DNA of 64,000 bases from UBA3792 sp045114775 (GTDB lineage Bacteria; Bacillota; Clostridia; Christensenellales; CAG-138). A program made the position numbers and the translations under genes. The DNA lies in assembly GCA_045114775.1 (NCBI GenBank), contig JBGULC010000044.1, positions 124,001 to 188,000 on the forward strand, read 5' to 3'. A model generated the notes under the pieces. That model made no database searches. It was not told where the DNA came from and saw only the letters and a list, made by a program, of their open reading frames with translations. Positions 8,341 through 16,297 of this stretch are shown in pieces. Numbering within the stretch: the stretch's first letter is position 1; each line of letters begins with the position of its first letter.

Positions 8341-8616
8341 ATGGAGTATAACTACAATCAGAACAATCTTGAACAGCCCAACACCCTGACCTTCGGTATT
8401 CTGAGCCTCGTGTTCTCCGCCGTGCTCGGCATCATCTTCGGTGCAATCGGCAAGAAGAAGGGAAATGAATTCATCGCGCAGGGCGGTACGCTCACCGGTG
8501 CATCCAAGGTCGGCTATATCCTCAGCAAGGTCGGCTTCATTCTCTCGATCATCTCGACGATCTTCTTTGTGCTGTACATCATCCTGATCGTTGCCGGTGT
8601 TATGTCCTATAATTAA
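8341..8616 (+). CDS. small two-segment membrane protein, function unknown
   Basis: This 91-residue protein has a polar Asn/Gln-rich N-terminus (residues 1-16), then two hydrophobic segments (about 18-40 and 62-88) joined by a short basic GKKKGN loop and a glycine-rich linker. It resembles the short DUF4190-type membrane proteins common in Bacillota, but no function can be assigned. The start at 8341 has AAAGGAGG at the right spacing and its own consensus promoter, so it is an independently transcribed gene. A rho-independent terminator follows at 8638. Confidence 0.75.
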   Translation: MEYNYNQNNLEQPNTLTFGILSLVFSAVLGIIFGAIGKKKGNEFIAQGGTLTGASKVGYILSKVGFILSIISTIFFVLYIILIVAGVMSYN

Positions 8617-8637
8617 TCTTCGGTAACATGAGATCCT

Positions 8638-8670
8638 GCGTGACGTCGTTTTGCGGCGTCACGCTTTTTT
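8638..8670 (+). terminator. rho-independent terminator
   Basis: GCGTGACGTCG, loop TTTTG, CGGCGTCACGC (one G-T pair), then TTTTTT. It ends the small membrane protein transcript and sits 20 bases before the next start. Confidence 0.85.
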
Positions 8671-8689
8671 GAATCGAAAGGAGCTTTGT

Positions 8690-9700
8690 ATGAAGCAAAC
8701 TGCGCAGAAGCATCCGCGTCGGCGTTCGGTGCGCAGAGCCCTTGGCATCCTGTCGGGCGCGCTGCTCTTGTACTGCGCCCTTTCGATGCTTGCTTCGGCG
8801 ATCGTGTTTCGCGTACTGTTTCCGCGCAGCAGCGGAGAATCCCCGCTGTATTATACCTTTGAAGAGCTTTCACCCGACGTCCCGTGCGAGTCCTTCTCCT
8901 TCCCCTCCGGTGGGAATACGCTGTACGGCAGACGCTATGACGCAGACGATCCGAAGGGGCTGATCGTCGTCGTCAACGGGGTCCGCGCAGGCAAGGACAC
9001 GCATCTTCCCGAGATCGTCGCGTTTGTGAAAGCGGGCTGGTCCGTCGCGACATGGGACGCAACCGGGATCGGCGCCAGCGAAGGCAGCGGTACGGTCGGT
9101 CTGAATCAGATCGGCGAGGATCTTGCCGCGTTCATGGCGTATCATGCGTCCTCGGGCGCGTGGAACGGGCTCCCGGTCGTGCTGTACGGTCACAGCGCGG
9201 GCGCATACGCCGCTGCAACGGCGCTTTCGGAGCATCCCGAGATCAAGGCCGCCGTCTGCATCTCCGGCTTCGACAAGCCTGTAACGCTGATGTACGGACA
9301 TGCGAGGGATCGCGTCGGCGTGCTTGCCGATCTCCAATATCCCTTCCTGTATCTGGAAAGCTTCTTCCTGTTCGGCGCGGACGCGAACGATTCCGCGCGC
9401 GAAGCGATCGACGGCGTTTTAACGCCGGTGCTGGTCGTGGGCGGCGATTCGGACGATCTCGTGCCGTTTGCAAACAGCCTGATCCGCAATCCGGAACAGT
9501 ATCGGAATCCGAACGTGCGCACGCTTCTGATCACCTCCGCATACCGGAACGAGCACTCCACGCCGTGGCTCTCCCCCGGCGCCGCGCGCTATCGCGCCGA
9601 GCTGACCGATGAGGAGACTGCGGACAAGGCGCTCGCAAACGAGCTCGATCCGGCGTTTACGGAGATGATCCTTTCGTTTTATGAAGAAGCGCTGCAATGA
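8690..9700 (+). CDS. alpha/beta hydrolase, membrane-anchored
   Basis: This 336-residue protein has a basic N-terminus, one membrane segment (about residues 16-42) and an extracytoplasmic alpha/beta-hydrolase domain. GHSAGAYAAA holds the nucleophile Ser; VVGGDSDDLVP gives the acid; NEHSTPW probably gives the His. The start at 8690 follows AAAGGAG, whereas the longer frame to 8651 runs back into the terminator stem. It is the third membrane-anchored hydrolase in the first 10 kb. Because it follows a terminator and no clear promoter is seen, its expression may depend on partial readthrough. The substrate is unknown. Confidence 0.85.
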   Translation: MKQTAQKHPRRRSVRRALGILSGALLLYCALSMLASAIVFRVLFPRSSGESPLYYTFEELSPDVPCESFSFPSGGNTLYGRRYDADDPKGLIVVVNGVRAGKDTHLPEIVAFVKAGWSVATWDATGIGASEGSGTVGLNQIGEDLAAFMAYHASSGAWNGLPVVLYGHSAGAYAAATALSEHPEIKAAVCISGFDKPVTLMYGHARDRVGVLADLQYPFLYLESFFLFGADANDSAREAIDGVLTPVLVVGGDSDDLVPFANSLIRNPEQYRNPNVRTLLITSAYRNEHSTPWLSPGAARYRAELTDEETADKALANELDPAFTEMILSFYEEALQ

Positions 9701-9712
9701 TCAAAATCGTGC

Positions 9713-9741
9713 TTGACAATCACTTTGTGTTATAGTAAAAT
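9713..9741 (+). promoter_or_regulatory. promoter of tRNA-Val
   Basis: TTGACA (9713-9718) and TAAAAT (9736-9741) with 17-base spacing, 10 bases upstream of the tRNA 5' end. Confidence 0.85.
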
Positions 9742-9751
9742 ATTTAAGTAC

Positions 9752-9828
9752 GGGGATGTAGCTCAGCTGGTCAGAGCGCTGTGTTCACATCGCAGAGGTC
9801 TAGGGTTCGAGCCCCTACATCCCCACCA
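9752..9828 (+). tRNA. tRNA-Val (anticodon CAC)
   Basis: A 77-base cloverleaf with encoded CCA. The acceptor GGGGATG pairs with CATCCCC. The anticodon stem CTGTG/CGCAG encloses the loop TTCACAT, giving anticodon CAC (reads GUG). The T-arm is TAGGG-TTCGAGC-CCCTA. Confidence 0.97.
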
Positions 9829-9834
9829 GAAAGA

Positions 9835-9857
9835 AGCACGCCGAGGCGTGCTTTTTT
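9835..9857 (+). terminator. terminator of tRNA-Val
   Basis: AGCACGCC, two-base GA turn, GGCGTGCT, then a run of T. It starts 6 bases after the tRNA CCA end. Confidence 0.9.
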
Positions 9858-10022
9858 CCATGCTGTTCGTTTTTCGGAACACATCCTGTTCAAGCTTCAT
9901 TCGGGTGATACTGCCGCGCAGTTCCCTCAAAAGACATTTCCGCGAACGGTCCGGCGTTCCCGGCGACACCGTTTAAATGCTGATAACGGTCGTCGGCAAA
10001 GACAGCCGTATGCACGTTCCTT

Positions 10023-10882
10023 TCAGGGATCTTCCCTCTTCTGCTCCTCCTGCCTTTCCGCAAAATATCGTGCGTAGGATCTTTTGAAGCAGCGTCCGAG
10101 CTTTGCGGATTTGGGATCACGGGTGAAATCGTAAGGACCGTTGACGCGCATGAAATCGATCAGCCCGATGTGAATCGCGCCGGTCGGGCAGTTGAACGAG
10201 CAGCGCACGCAGCCAATGCAGCTTTTGCCGAACCGGAATCTGCCGTCCTCGAACGTGATATTCTTCGTCGGACAATTCTTTACGCATTTCTGACAGCGGA
10301 TGCATTTTTGTGCGTCGACGCGAAAAAGCCTGCCGTTTCTCGGATAAAACCAATGCTCGATGCGGCAGAGCGCAGAGACGATCTTTGCCGAGAGCGGCGC
10401 AGCGATCGGCGTTTCCTCTCCGTTTGCGATCCTTTTTGCCGCGTCGGGGATGCGCTTCCTTGCCGTTTCCCACATCAATGACGCCATCTCATCCGTGTGT
10501 CGGAAAACCAAATTATAGGGCATGATGTAATGAAACTCGCCATTGATCCGATAGCCGTTCTTTTGCAGAATACGGATCATTTCGGCGGAGGAGTTGTCGT
10601 TCAGATGCAGCGGCTCGCCGGAGGTTTTCAGAAACCAAAGGTTCCCGCCGTCCGTGAGATTGCGGCAAAACGTTTTAGGATGCGCGGCATATTGAAACCG
10701 TAGACCGGATAGCAGAGAACGATCTCGCGCTCCTCCGCCGTCTCCGTCCCGTCGGCGATCGTATGAAGATTGACCGAAACGCCTCGTTCCGCCAGCGCCG
10801 CACAAAGCGCTTTTGCACTTTTTATCGTGTTCCCTGTTCCGGAAAAAACATAAATCCCGATCCGCTTTGTCCCTTGCTCCAT
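10023..10882 (-). pseudogene. EFR1 family flavodoxin-ferredoxin, disrupted by a -1 frameshift
   Basis: Two overlapping minus-strand frames together form one EFR1-type protein. The first (start ATG 10882) encodes the flavodoxin end, GIYVFSGTGNTIKSAKAL, through CYPVYGFNMPRILKRF. The second carries NLTDGGNLWFLKTSGEPLHL and two 4Fe-4S motifs, CIRCQKCVKNCP and CIGCVRCSFNCP. The switch falls at a run of four T on the coding strand (top-strand A at 10667-10670); one extra T there would restore RF-CRNLTDGG. The intact family is a flavin/iron-sulfur electron carrier of anaerobes. Either the gene is a recent pseudogene, the base is a sequencing error, or slippage restores the frame. Confidence 0.85.
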
Positions 10883-11127
10883 TGCCCCGCTGTCCTTTTG
10901 TCCCCTTGATGGCATCAGGTTACCATATCCCGCGCGCCGATGCAAGAAAGGAGCCGAAGCGAATAATCCGCTCCGGCTTGTTGCTTAAACGTCCAGTTCC
11001 GTGACTTCCTTCGGGTCGTCATTCCCTCAAAAGCAGAAAAAGAGTACAAAACAGACAGTAAAAAGCCCCGAATCCGTTTTTTACGTGGTGCGCGTATGGA
11101 TGCCGGACTTCCCGGCAAGTGAACGAC

Positions 11128-11340
11128 AGCGCCGCGGAGGCGTTGCGAGGGCGTTTACAACCGAGCATGGCGACGCGCGGGAAGCATGCGACGGCACCTA
11201 TGTAACGAAGCGGAGCGGAGTGGACAGCCGCAGCAAGCGTGATCGCTTGCGGAAAGGAGGAGCGGCGAAGCAAGGCGATGCGATGATTTATTTATGAAAT
11301 AAAAAAAACGTCGCGAGCTCAGCGAAGCCCGCGACGACGT
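11128..11340 (-). repeat. tRNA-Leu-linked dispersed repeat, copy 1
   Basis: This segment directly downstream (minus strand) of tRNA-Leu(TAA) recurs at 36210-36362. Identical blocks are 23 bases at 11145-11167 and 27 bases at 11233-11259, the latter holding a perfect hairpin GCAAGCG-TGAT-CGCTTGC. A third related block includes the terminator stem next to the tRNA. Copy 1 has about 59 extra bases between the two identical blocks. No credible coding frame is present. The preceding stretch 10946-11127 shows nothing recognisable. Confidence 0.75.
11301..11336 (-). terminator. terminator of tRNA-Leu(TAA)
   Basis: On the minus strand CGTCGCG pairs with CGCGACG around an inner GCT/AGC helix, followed by eight T. 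It lies 4 bases beyond the tRNA CCA and forms the tRNA-proximal end of the repeat. Confidence 0.85.
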
Positions 11341-11422
11341 GGTGCGATTGGCGGGATTTGAACCCGCAAGGTTTCCCCGACGGATTTTAAGTCCGTTGTG
11401 TATGCCGTTCCACCACAATCGC
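11340..11422 (-). tRNA. tRNA-Leu (anticodon TAA)
   Basis: An 83-base class II tRNA with encoded CCA. The acceptor GCGATTG pairs with CAATCGC. The anticodon stem ACGGA/TCCGT encloses CTTAAAA, giving anticodon TAA (reads UUA). The T-loop is GTTCAAATC. Confidence 0.96.
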
Positions 11423-11431
11423 ATCGACTCT

Positions 11432-11459
11432 ATTTTACACGCATTTCTGTGTTTGTCAA
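11432..11459 (-). promoter_or_regulatory. promoter of tRNA-Leu(TAA)
   Basis: On the minus strand TTGACA (11459-11454) and TAAAAT (11437-11432) with 16-base spacing, 9 bases upstream of the tRNA. Confidence 0.75.
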
Positions 11460-11489
11460 CCCGCTGAAGCCAAAGGATCGTGCCGATCG

Positions 11490-12083
11490 CTAAAGCGACA
11501 GGATCGCGCCGATCGTGCCCCCTGCGAGGATAAAGAACAGCGGATGGATCTTCGCGGTCTTTTTCCAGAACGCAAAGAACAGAAATACGCCGTAGATCCC
11601 GAGTTTCAGAAGCGAATACCAGTTCGCTTCGAAGCGGAAATGCACAAAATCCGCCTTTACGCCGAGCGCCGTCAGAAGCAGCGAGAAGCCCGCCGCCGTG
11701 ATAAGTCCGATCGCTGCAGGACGAAGCGCTTTGAACAGGCTCTGCACGAGATGTGAATCGTAATACTTCTTGATTGCTTTTGCGATCAGGATGATGATGA
11801 TGACCGAAGGCGTAATCAGTCCGAGCGTTGCGATGATCGCGCCGGGGATTCCGCAGACGATGTAGCCCACGTACGTTGCAGCGTTGACGCCGATCGGTCC
11901 GGGGGTCGATTCCGCGATCGCAATAATGTTCGCGATCACCGCTTCGTAATCCGGCACCCAGTTGTGCGTGGCGAGCATATCGCGGATAAACGGTACGGTC
12001 GCAAGCCCTCCGCCGACCGCAAACAGACCGGTCTTGAAAAACTCGACAAACAGGATCAGGAGGTCGTACAGATAGGTCAGCAT
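11490..12083 (-). CDS. chrA: chromate transporter family protein, second half-size subunit
   Basis: This 197-residue membrane protein has about six hydrophobic segments and the CHR-domain opening FFKTGLFAVGGGLATVPFI, followed by ESTPGPIGVNAATYVGY. It is one half of a split ChrA; the other half is the gene just upstream. CHR proteins export chromate or related oxyanions, though many clostridial pairs have no tested substrate. The ATG at 12083 is preferred because it overlaps the upstream stop in ATGCTGA and has GGGAGGG 8 bases before it; an in-frame GTG at 12101 is less likely. It ends the minus-strand operon that begins with NfeD. Confidence 0.9.
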   Translation of the reverse strand: MLTYLYDLLILFVEFFKTGLFAVGGGLATVPFIRDMLATHNWVPDYEAVIANIIAIAESTPGPIGVNAATYVGYIVCGIPGAIIATLGLITPSVIIIILIAKAIKKYYDSHLVQSLFKALRPAAIGLITAAGFSLLLTALGVKADFVHFRFEANWYSLLKLGIYGVFLFFAFWKKTAKIHPLFFILAGGTIGAILSL

Positions 12084-12610
12084 TTCTTCAGCCCTCCCCA
12101 CGCAAGCCCGACCATCGCTGCGCCGAGCACGATGAACACGGGCGAAACGCCGCCGACTGCCACAAACAGGAACGCCAGCAGAAACAGGATAAAGGTCGTG
12201 ATGTTCGTGACAGACTTCTTGAACAGCTTATAGACCGAGGCCGTGATCAGCGCACAGACCGCAAGACGGATGCCCGCAAAGATATGCCCCACGATCTCAA
12301 ACTGCGCCAGGCTCTGCAGCGCAGCTGCAATGATCGTGATCAGGATCAGCGGCACCGTGATCACGCCGAGCGAAGCGACGATCGCGCCGGAGACGCGCTT
12401 GACCTTATAGCCCACGAACGTCGCAGTATTGATCGCGATGACGCCGGGCGTACACTGCGCGACAGCCATAAAGTCGGTCAGCTCGTCCTCCGTGATGATC
12501 TTATGGCGCTCGACAAGCTCGCGGATCAAAAGCGGCAGCATGGAATAACCGCCGCCGATCATCAGCGAACCGATCTTCAGAAACATGAGATAGAGCTTCC
12601 AGAGGCTCAT
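12077..12610 (-). CDS. chrA: chromate transporter family protein, first half-size subunit
   Basis: This 177-residue protein is the second member of the split CHR pair. It contains FLKIGSLMIGGGYSMLPLLI near the N-terminus and AQCTPGVIAINTATFVGYK, both CHR-domain hallmarks, and about five to six hydrophobic segments. The start at 12610 overlaps the upstream gene's stop (ATGA). The longer frame to 12799 lies inside that gene and is not used. Half-size ChrA proteins are thought to work as an antiparallel pair, which fits the adjacent, translationally coupled arrangement here. Confidence 0.9.
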   Translation of the reverse strand: MSLWKLYLMFLKIGSLMIGGGYSMLPLLIRELVERHKIITEDELTDFMAVAQCTPGVIAINTATFVGYKVKRVSGAIVASLGVITVPLILITIIAAALQSLAQFEIVGHIFAGIRLAVCALITASVYKLFKKSVTNITTFILFLLAFLFVAVGGVSPVFIVLGAAMVGLAWGGLKKC

Positions 12611-13941
12611 CCGATCCCTCCCGTGAATCCCGCGATAAACGCATAGAAATATGCAAGCCAGCCGGCAAGAAGAATTGTTGTGACCGCTGCGTCTAACCAG
12701 CGGTTTTTGATGCGTACGGCAAGCGTAATGACAAACGGCGCCGTTGCGGTAACGATCCGTGCGGTATCGGAAACGCGTCCTGTCGCGACGATCGCGCAAA
12801 CCGAAGCGACCATGAGCAGAACGAACGACGTCGAGATCTTTCCGCAGGCAAGAATGATCATCACGACGGCAAACACAAGGCCGAGCAGCTGCGGAAGATA
12901 TGTGCCGAGCAGTGTTGCGACGGTGTCGTTTCCGAAAAGCAAAGAGCGTTCCATACCCGCGTCAAGGAAGCGGAACAGCCCCGAAACACCGACGCCCGGC
13001 GTGCCGAGCGCATGCCGATAAAGAGAGAACGCATCGCCGAAGCTGATCTGCGAGTACAGCATGACGAGCACGACCCCGATCGGAATCAGGAGTACCGACA
13101 GCACGTTAAACGTCTGTCTGGCATAATAACCCTTCCTAACTTCGCGGTTTGAACGGATCCCGCCGATCAAGTCGGATACGCAGCTTACGACGATCGGGAG
13201 GATCAGCAGCACGCCGAGCGCATGCGTCAGGACGGCAAGCATCGCAAACAGATTTGCAAGCGGAAACTGCTTTTTTCGGATGAACAGAAGACACAGGATC
13301 GAAAGCAGCAGAAACAGCCCGTCCGGCACCGTACCCATCAGCACGAGAGAGAACGGCATCAGCAGAAAGTAGCGGACCGAGCGGCGCGCCGTTTTGCGGT
13401 CGAAATCGAGCTGCACCAGATAATACAGCGCAACGACCGCAAGCGACGTAAAGAAGTAGGAACCGATAAAACGCGCGTGATTGAAGTTGGCCGTGACGAT
13501 CCAGAAGATATTCGAGAGCCAGCCGTACAGCGGAAACGCCGTCTCGACGTGGTAAAGATCGAGCCAAAGCCGCTGGACCTCAAAGAAGGTTCCCGTGTAC
13601 CCGAACAGGCGGAAATGAACGATATAGGTCAGCGGAAACTCCAAGAGACGAACGGCAAGGACGATCAGGAACAGCTTGAACAGCTCACGCGAGCCGCAGC
13701 GTCGATATGTGCGGTCGCCCTCCCGCAGAAGGTGGCTTTCCTCTTCGCCCAGAAGCATTGAGGTCAGCGCAGGCACGAGCCGCACACAGCCTGCGCCGAA
13801 TAAAACAAGCAGCGCCGCCGAAAGCGCTATGGTTTCCCAGTACGCGGGCGGCGCAGCAAAGAGCGAAAGACCGTACAGCGAAGCCGGCACGGTCAATACG
13901 GTTATCTGTATACAGAGATTAAATACGTTTCTTTTACGCAC
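12607..13941 (-). CDS. polytopic membrane protein, PIG-V/GT-C mannosyltransferase-like
   Basis: This roughly 444-residue protein is hydrophobic along its length, with about 10-12 membrane segments. The pattern after residue 90 (an extracytoplasmic loop LFGYTGTFFEVQRLWLDL, then HVETAFPLYGWLSNIFW and LMPFSLVLMGTVPDGLF) resembles bacterial relatives of the GPI mannosyltransferase PIG-V and other GT-C enzymes that use lipid-linked sugars. Assignment is by eye and moderate. The GTG at 13941 is taken as the start because it sits 2 bases after the upstream stop; the frame upstream of it overlaps the Pro-rich protein gene. It overlaps the chrA start by 4 bases. Confidence 0.6.
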   Translation of the reverse strand: MRKRNVFNLCIQITVLTVPASLYGLSLFAAPPAYWETIALSAALLVLFGAGCVRLVPALTSMLLGEEESHLLREGDRTYRRCGSRELFKLFLIVLAVRLLEFPLTYIVHFRLFGYTGTFFEVQRLWLDLYHVETAFPLYGWLSNIFWIVTANFNHARFIGSYFFTSLAVVALYYLVQLDFDRKTARRSVRYFLLMPFSLVLMGTVPDGLFLLLSILCLLFIRKKQFPLANLFAMLAVLTHALGVLLILPIVVSCVSDLIGGIRSNREVRKGYYARQTFNVLSVLLIPIGVVLVMLYSQISFGDAFSLYRHALGTPGVGVSGLFRFLDAGMERSLLFGNDTVATLLGTYLPQLLGLVFAVVMIILACGKISTSFVLLMVASVCAIVATGRVSDTARIVTATAPFVITLAVRIKNRWLDAAVTTILLAGWLAYFYAFIAGFTGGIG

Positions 13942-13943
13942 GG

Positions 13944-14462
13944 TCAGCGAAGAGATTTCGGTTTTCCGAAAATCTCGGAGAACAGCACGCCGCGGACGAT
14001 GTTGTCCGGCGTGAGGTTCAGGGATGTCCCGCCGGTCTGAAGCGCCGGAACGGCTTCCGTCTTTTCGGAACCATCGGAATCCAGCGCACACAGATCATGC
14101 TCCGCGTGCATTTTCACCTGCGTAGGTTTTCCTTCAAATCCGGAAACCCGGTTCGGAGCCGTACTCGGCTTCATCACGGCGGCATACGGCGCATTCGGCT
14201 GTGTGATCCTCGGTTGGGTCGGCTGCTGCGTCTGCAGCCGGACCGGCGGCACATATTGCGTATATTGCGGAGGCTGCACGGTTGGTTTTGGCGGTTGCGG
14301 CGTCTGCGGTCTGACGGGCGGCACTTGCGGATCGAACTGCCGCTCGTCAAACGCTGTCGCACGCTTACGCGCTTCCTCTTGTTTTCTGACAGCCGCCGCC
14401 CGACTTGTGATCGAAATGATCACACCAACGATAATCAGCGGAAGCAGTGCAAGAAACGGCAT
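13944..14462 (-). CDS. single-pass membrane protein with Pro/Gln-rich tail
   Basis: This 172-residue protein has one N-terminal membrane segment (residues 2-20), a charged stretch, then a low-complexity region rich in Pro, Gln and Thr (about residues 45-100, with repeated VPPVR and QPPxP units) and a short C-terminal domain. No known family is recognised. It starts 3 bases downstream of the floA stop, so it is co-transcribed and could be a FloA-associated accessory protein (inference). The Pro/Gln tail suggests a flexible linker or an interaction surface. Confidence 0.7.
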   Translation of the reverse strand: MPFLALLPLIIVGVIISITSRAAAVRKQEEARKRATAFDERQFDPQVPPVRPQTPQPPKPTVQPPQYTQYVPPVRLQTQQPTQPRITQPNAPYAAVMKPSTAPNRVSGFEGKPTQVKMHAEHDLCALDSDGSEKTEAVPALQTGGTSLNLTPDNIVRGVLFSEIFGKPKSLR

Positions 14463-14465
14463 AGC

Positions 14466-15473
14466 TTATTTTCCTTTCGAATCCTGATGCGGCGCAGCAG
14501 CCTTACCGATAGCCGCGCGCATCTCGGTGTCGGACATGACGTTCTTCATATTGTAGTAGTCAAGCACGCCGAGCTTGCCTTCACGCAGCGCTGCGGAGAT
14601 CGCCTGCGGAACCTCTGCCTCGGCCTCGATGACGCGGGCGCGCATGCGCTGCACCTCTGCAACGTTCTCCTGCTCCTGCGCAACTGCCATGGCGCGGCGT
14701 TCCTCCGCCTTTGCCTGCGCAATACGCTTATCGGCTTCTGCCTGGTCGATCTGGAGCTGCGCGCCGACGTTTCTGCCGACGTCGACGTCCGCAATGTCGA
14801 TGGAGAGGATCTCGAACGCGGTGCCCGCGTCAAGGCCCTTCGAAAGAACGGTACGGGAGATGGAATCCGGGTTTTCGAGAACTTCCTTGTGGCTCGACGC
14901 AGAACCGACGGTGGTGACGATGCCCTCGCCGACACGCGCGATGATGGTCTCCTCACCCGCGCCGCCGACGAGACGGTCGATATTCGCGCGGACCGTGACC
15001 TTCGCCTTTGCGCGAAGCTCGATGCCGTCCATGGCGACCGCCGCGATGATCGGGGTCTCGATGACCTTCGGATTGACGCTCATCTGCACGGCGTTCAGCA
15101 CGTCGCGGCCCGCAAGGTCGATCGCGCAGGAACGTTCAAAATCCAGAGGAATGCCTGCGCGCTGTGCGGCGATCAGGGAGTCGACGACGCGGTTCACGCT
15201 CGCCTTGCCGCTGGCTTTGCCGCCCTTAGCGAGGTAGTGCGCCTCAAGCTTGTTCATGGGGATCTTGAGTCCGGCCTTGGTCGCCTTGATCATCGGGTTG
15301 ACGATGTCCGCGGCGTTGACCTTACGGATGCGCATACCGATGAGCTGGAAGATGCCGATCTTGACGCCGGACGCGCTTGCGGAGATCCAGAGTCCGAGCG
15401 GTACGAACGAGAAGAAGATGATCAGAAAGACCACGACTGCTGCGCCGATGATCCAGGGGATGAATTGTTCCAT
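14466..15473 (-). CDS. floA: flotillin-like protein FloA
   Basis: This 335-residue protein matches FloA (YqfA/SPFH family) end to end. It has an N-terminal membrane hairpin (residues 5-30), the SPFH domain with NPMIKATKAGL and IDLAGRDVLNAVQMSVNPKVI, and a C-terminal Glu/Ala-rich coiled coil (AQAKAEERRAMAVAQEQE). FloA organises functional membrane microdomains, affecting secretion, signalling complexes and membrane fluidity. It follows an NfeD gene, the usual partner of SPFH proteins, with a 67-residue zinc-ribbon gene between them. Length and composition are typical. Confidence 0.96.
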   Translation of the reverse strand: MEQFIPWIIGAAVVVFLIIFFSFVPLGLWISASASGVKIGIFQLIGMRIRKVNAADIVNPMIKATKAGLKIPMNKLEAHYLAKGGKASGKASVNRVVDSLIAAQRAGIPLDFERSCAIDLAGRDVLNAVQMSVNPKVIETPIIAAVAMDGIELRAKAKVTVRANIDRLVGGAGEETIIARVGEGIVTTVGSASSHKEVLENPDSISRTVLSKGLDAGTAFEILSIDIADVDVGRNVGAQLQIDQAEADKRIAQAKAEERRAMAVAQEQENVAEVQRMRARVIEAEAEVPQAISAALREGKLGVLDYYNMKNVMSDTEMRAAIGKAAAPHQDSKGK

Positions 15474-15482
15474 AGGTTCCTC

Positions 15483-15686
15483 CTAATGTAATAATTTGAG
15501 TAGGTATATAACGCCCATGATGAGCAGAATCACAGTTGGGATTGCAAGGATCAGCGCGATCCACTGCTTTCTTACGGATCTCGGATCGGCCGGAGCGGAA
15601 GGCTCCTTGTCGTCCGGAACGGCGATGCCGCATTTCGGACAGACGTCCGTGGTATACAGCACACCGCACTTCTTACAGTACTTCAT
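15483..15686 (-). CDS. small zinc-ribbon membrane protein
   Basis: This 67-residue protein has a four-Cys zinc ribbon, CKKCGVLY and CPKCGIAV (residues 4-22), a short charged linker and one C-terminal membrane segment (residues 42-65). The start at 15686 overlaps the nfeD stop (ATGA), so it is translationally coupled. Zinc-ribbon/TM proteins of this kind are frequent in Clostridia, and their function is unknown. It sits between nfeD and floA, ending 9 bases before floA, which suggests a role in the same membrane complex. Confidence 0.85.
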   Translation of the reverse strand: MKYCKKCGVLYTTDVCPKCGIAVPDDKEPSAPADPRSVRKQWIALILAIPTVILLIMGVIYLLKLLH

Positions 15687-16177
15687 TGGACGGTGATCTT
15701 GGTCCCGTCGACCGAGACGACCGTGACCTCGGCGCCTTTGTCGATGAAGGTTGCATCTGTGACGACCGAATAGCGCTTGCCCTCGATCTCGACGGTGCCG
15801 CTCGGACGAAGCGGCGTCAGCGCGGTGCCGGTCTTGCCCCGAAGCTGCTCCAGCGAGCCGGACGCGGGCGTCAGCGCTTCGGCTTCGATTTTTTCCTTCA
15901 GAACGATCGGCGAGCGGAACAGCACGCCGTTCTTCATGGAATGCATGAACAGCACGACCATGATCACGAGGATCGCGCCGAGCACCACCGTGACAAGCGT
16001 TGCCGTCAACGGGTTGTTCGTCATGAATTGGATGACGGAAACCGCGATCAGACATAGAACGCCGCAGATTCCGGAAACGCCGAACCCCGGCAGAAACAGC
16101 TCCGTAATCAGAAGCGCGATGCCGAGAATGCTCAGGATCAGGCATGGGATCCAAAGCGGACCGAATACAGCTGCCAT
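15683..16177 (-). CDS. NfeD-like membrane protein
   Basis: This 164-residue protein is a short-form NfeD: about three membrane segments (residues 5-95), including ITELFLPGFGVSGICGVLCL, then a C-terminal OB-fold of beta strands (KTGTALTPLRPSGTVEIEGK). NfeD proteins partner SPFH/flotillin proteins, here FloA two genes downstream. The ATG at 16177 is preferred over the one at 16183 because GGAGG lies 7 bases before it and only 1 base before the other. It is the first gene of a seven-gene minus-strand run reaching 11490. Confidence 0.9.
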   Translation of the reverse strand: MAAVFGPLWIPCLILSILGIALLITELFLPGFGVSGICGVLCLIAVSVIQFMTNNPLTATLVTVVLGAILVIMVVLFMHSMKNGVLFRSPIVLKEKIEAEALTPASGSLEQLRGKTGTALTPLRPSGTVEIEGKRYSVVTDATFIDKGAEVTVVSVDGTKITVQ

Positions 16178-16204
16178 AGCCATACCTCCTTTTGATCTGT
16201 ATAC

Positions 16205-16233
16205 AGTATATCATATCTTCGTATTGATGAAAA
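16205..16233 (-). promoter_or_regulatory. probable promoter of the nfeD-floA operon
   Basis: On the minus strand TATACT (16210-16205) is a good -10. The -35 at 17-base spacing, TTTTCA, is weak. It faces away from the promoter of the cation efflux gene. Confidence 0.5.
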
Positions 16234-16247
16234 GTGTTTTTTTGCAT

Positions 16248-16276
16248 TTGTTTTTCTGCACTATTGGTGCTATAAT
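16248..16276 (+). promoter_or_regulatory. promoter of the cation efflux gene
   Basis: TTGTTT (16248-16253), 17-base spacer, TATAAT (16271-16276), then AAGGAG and the ATG at 16298. Confidence 0.75.
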
Positions 16277-16297
16277 AGCAAAATAAGGAGCGCTATT

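Noticed and set aside
11145..11259. Repeat copy 1 as a small protein gene (similar peptides LLSASDHAC appear at both copies)
   Set aside because: The peptide similarity follows from DNA identity of the repeat; frames run through tRNA and terminator sequence and lack starts.
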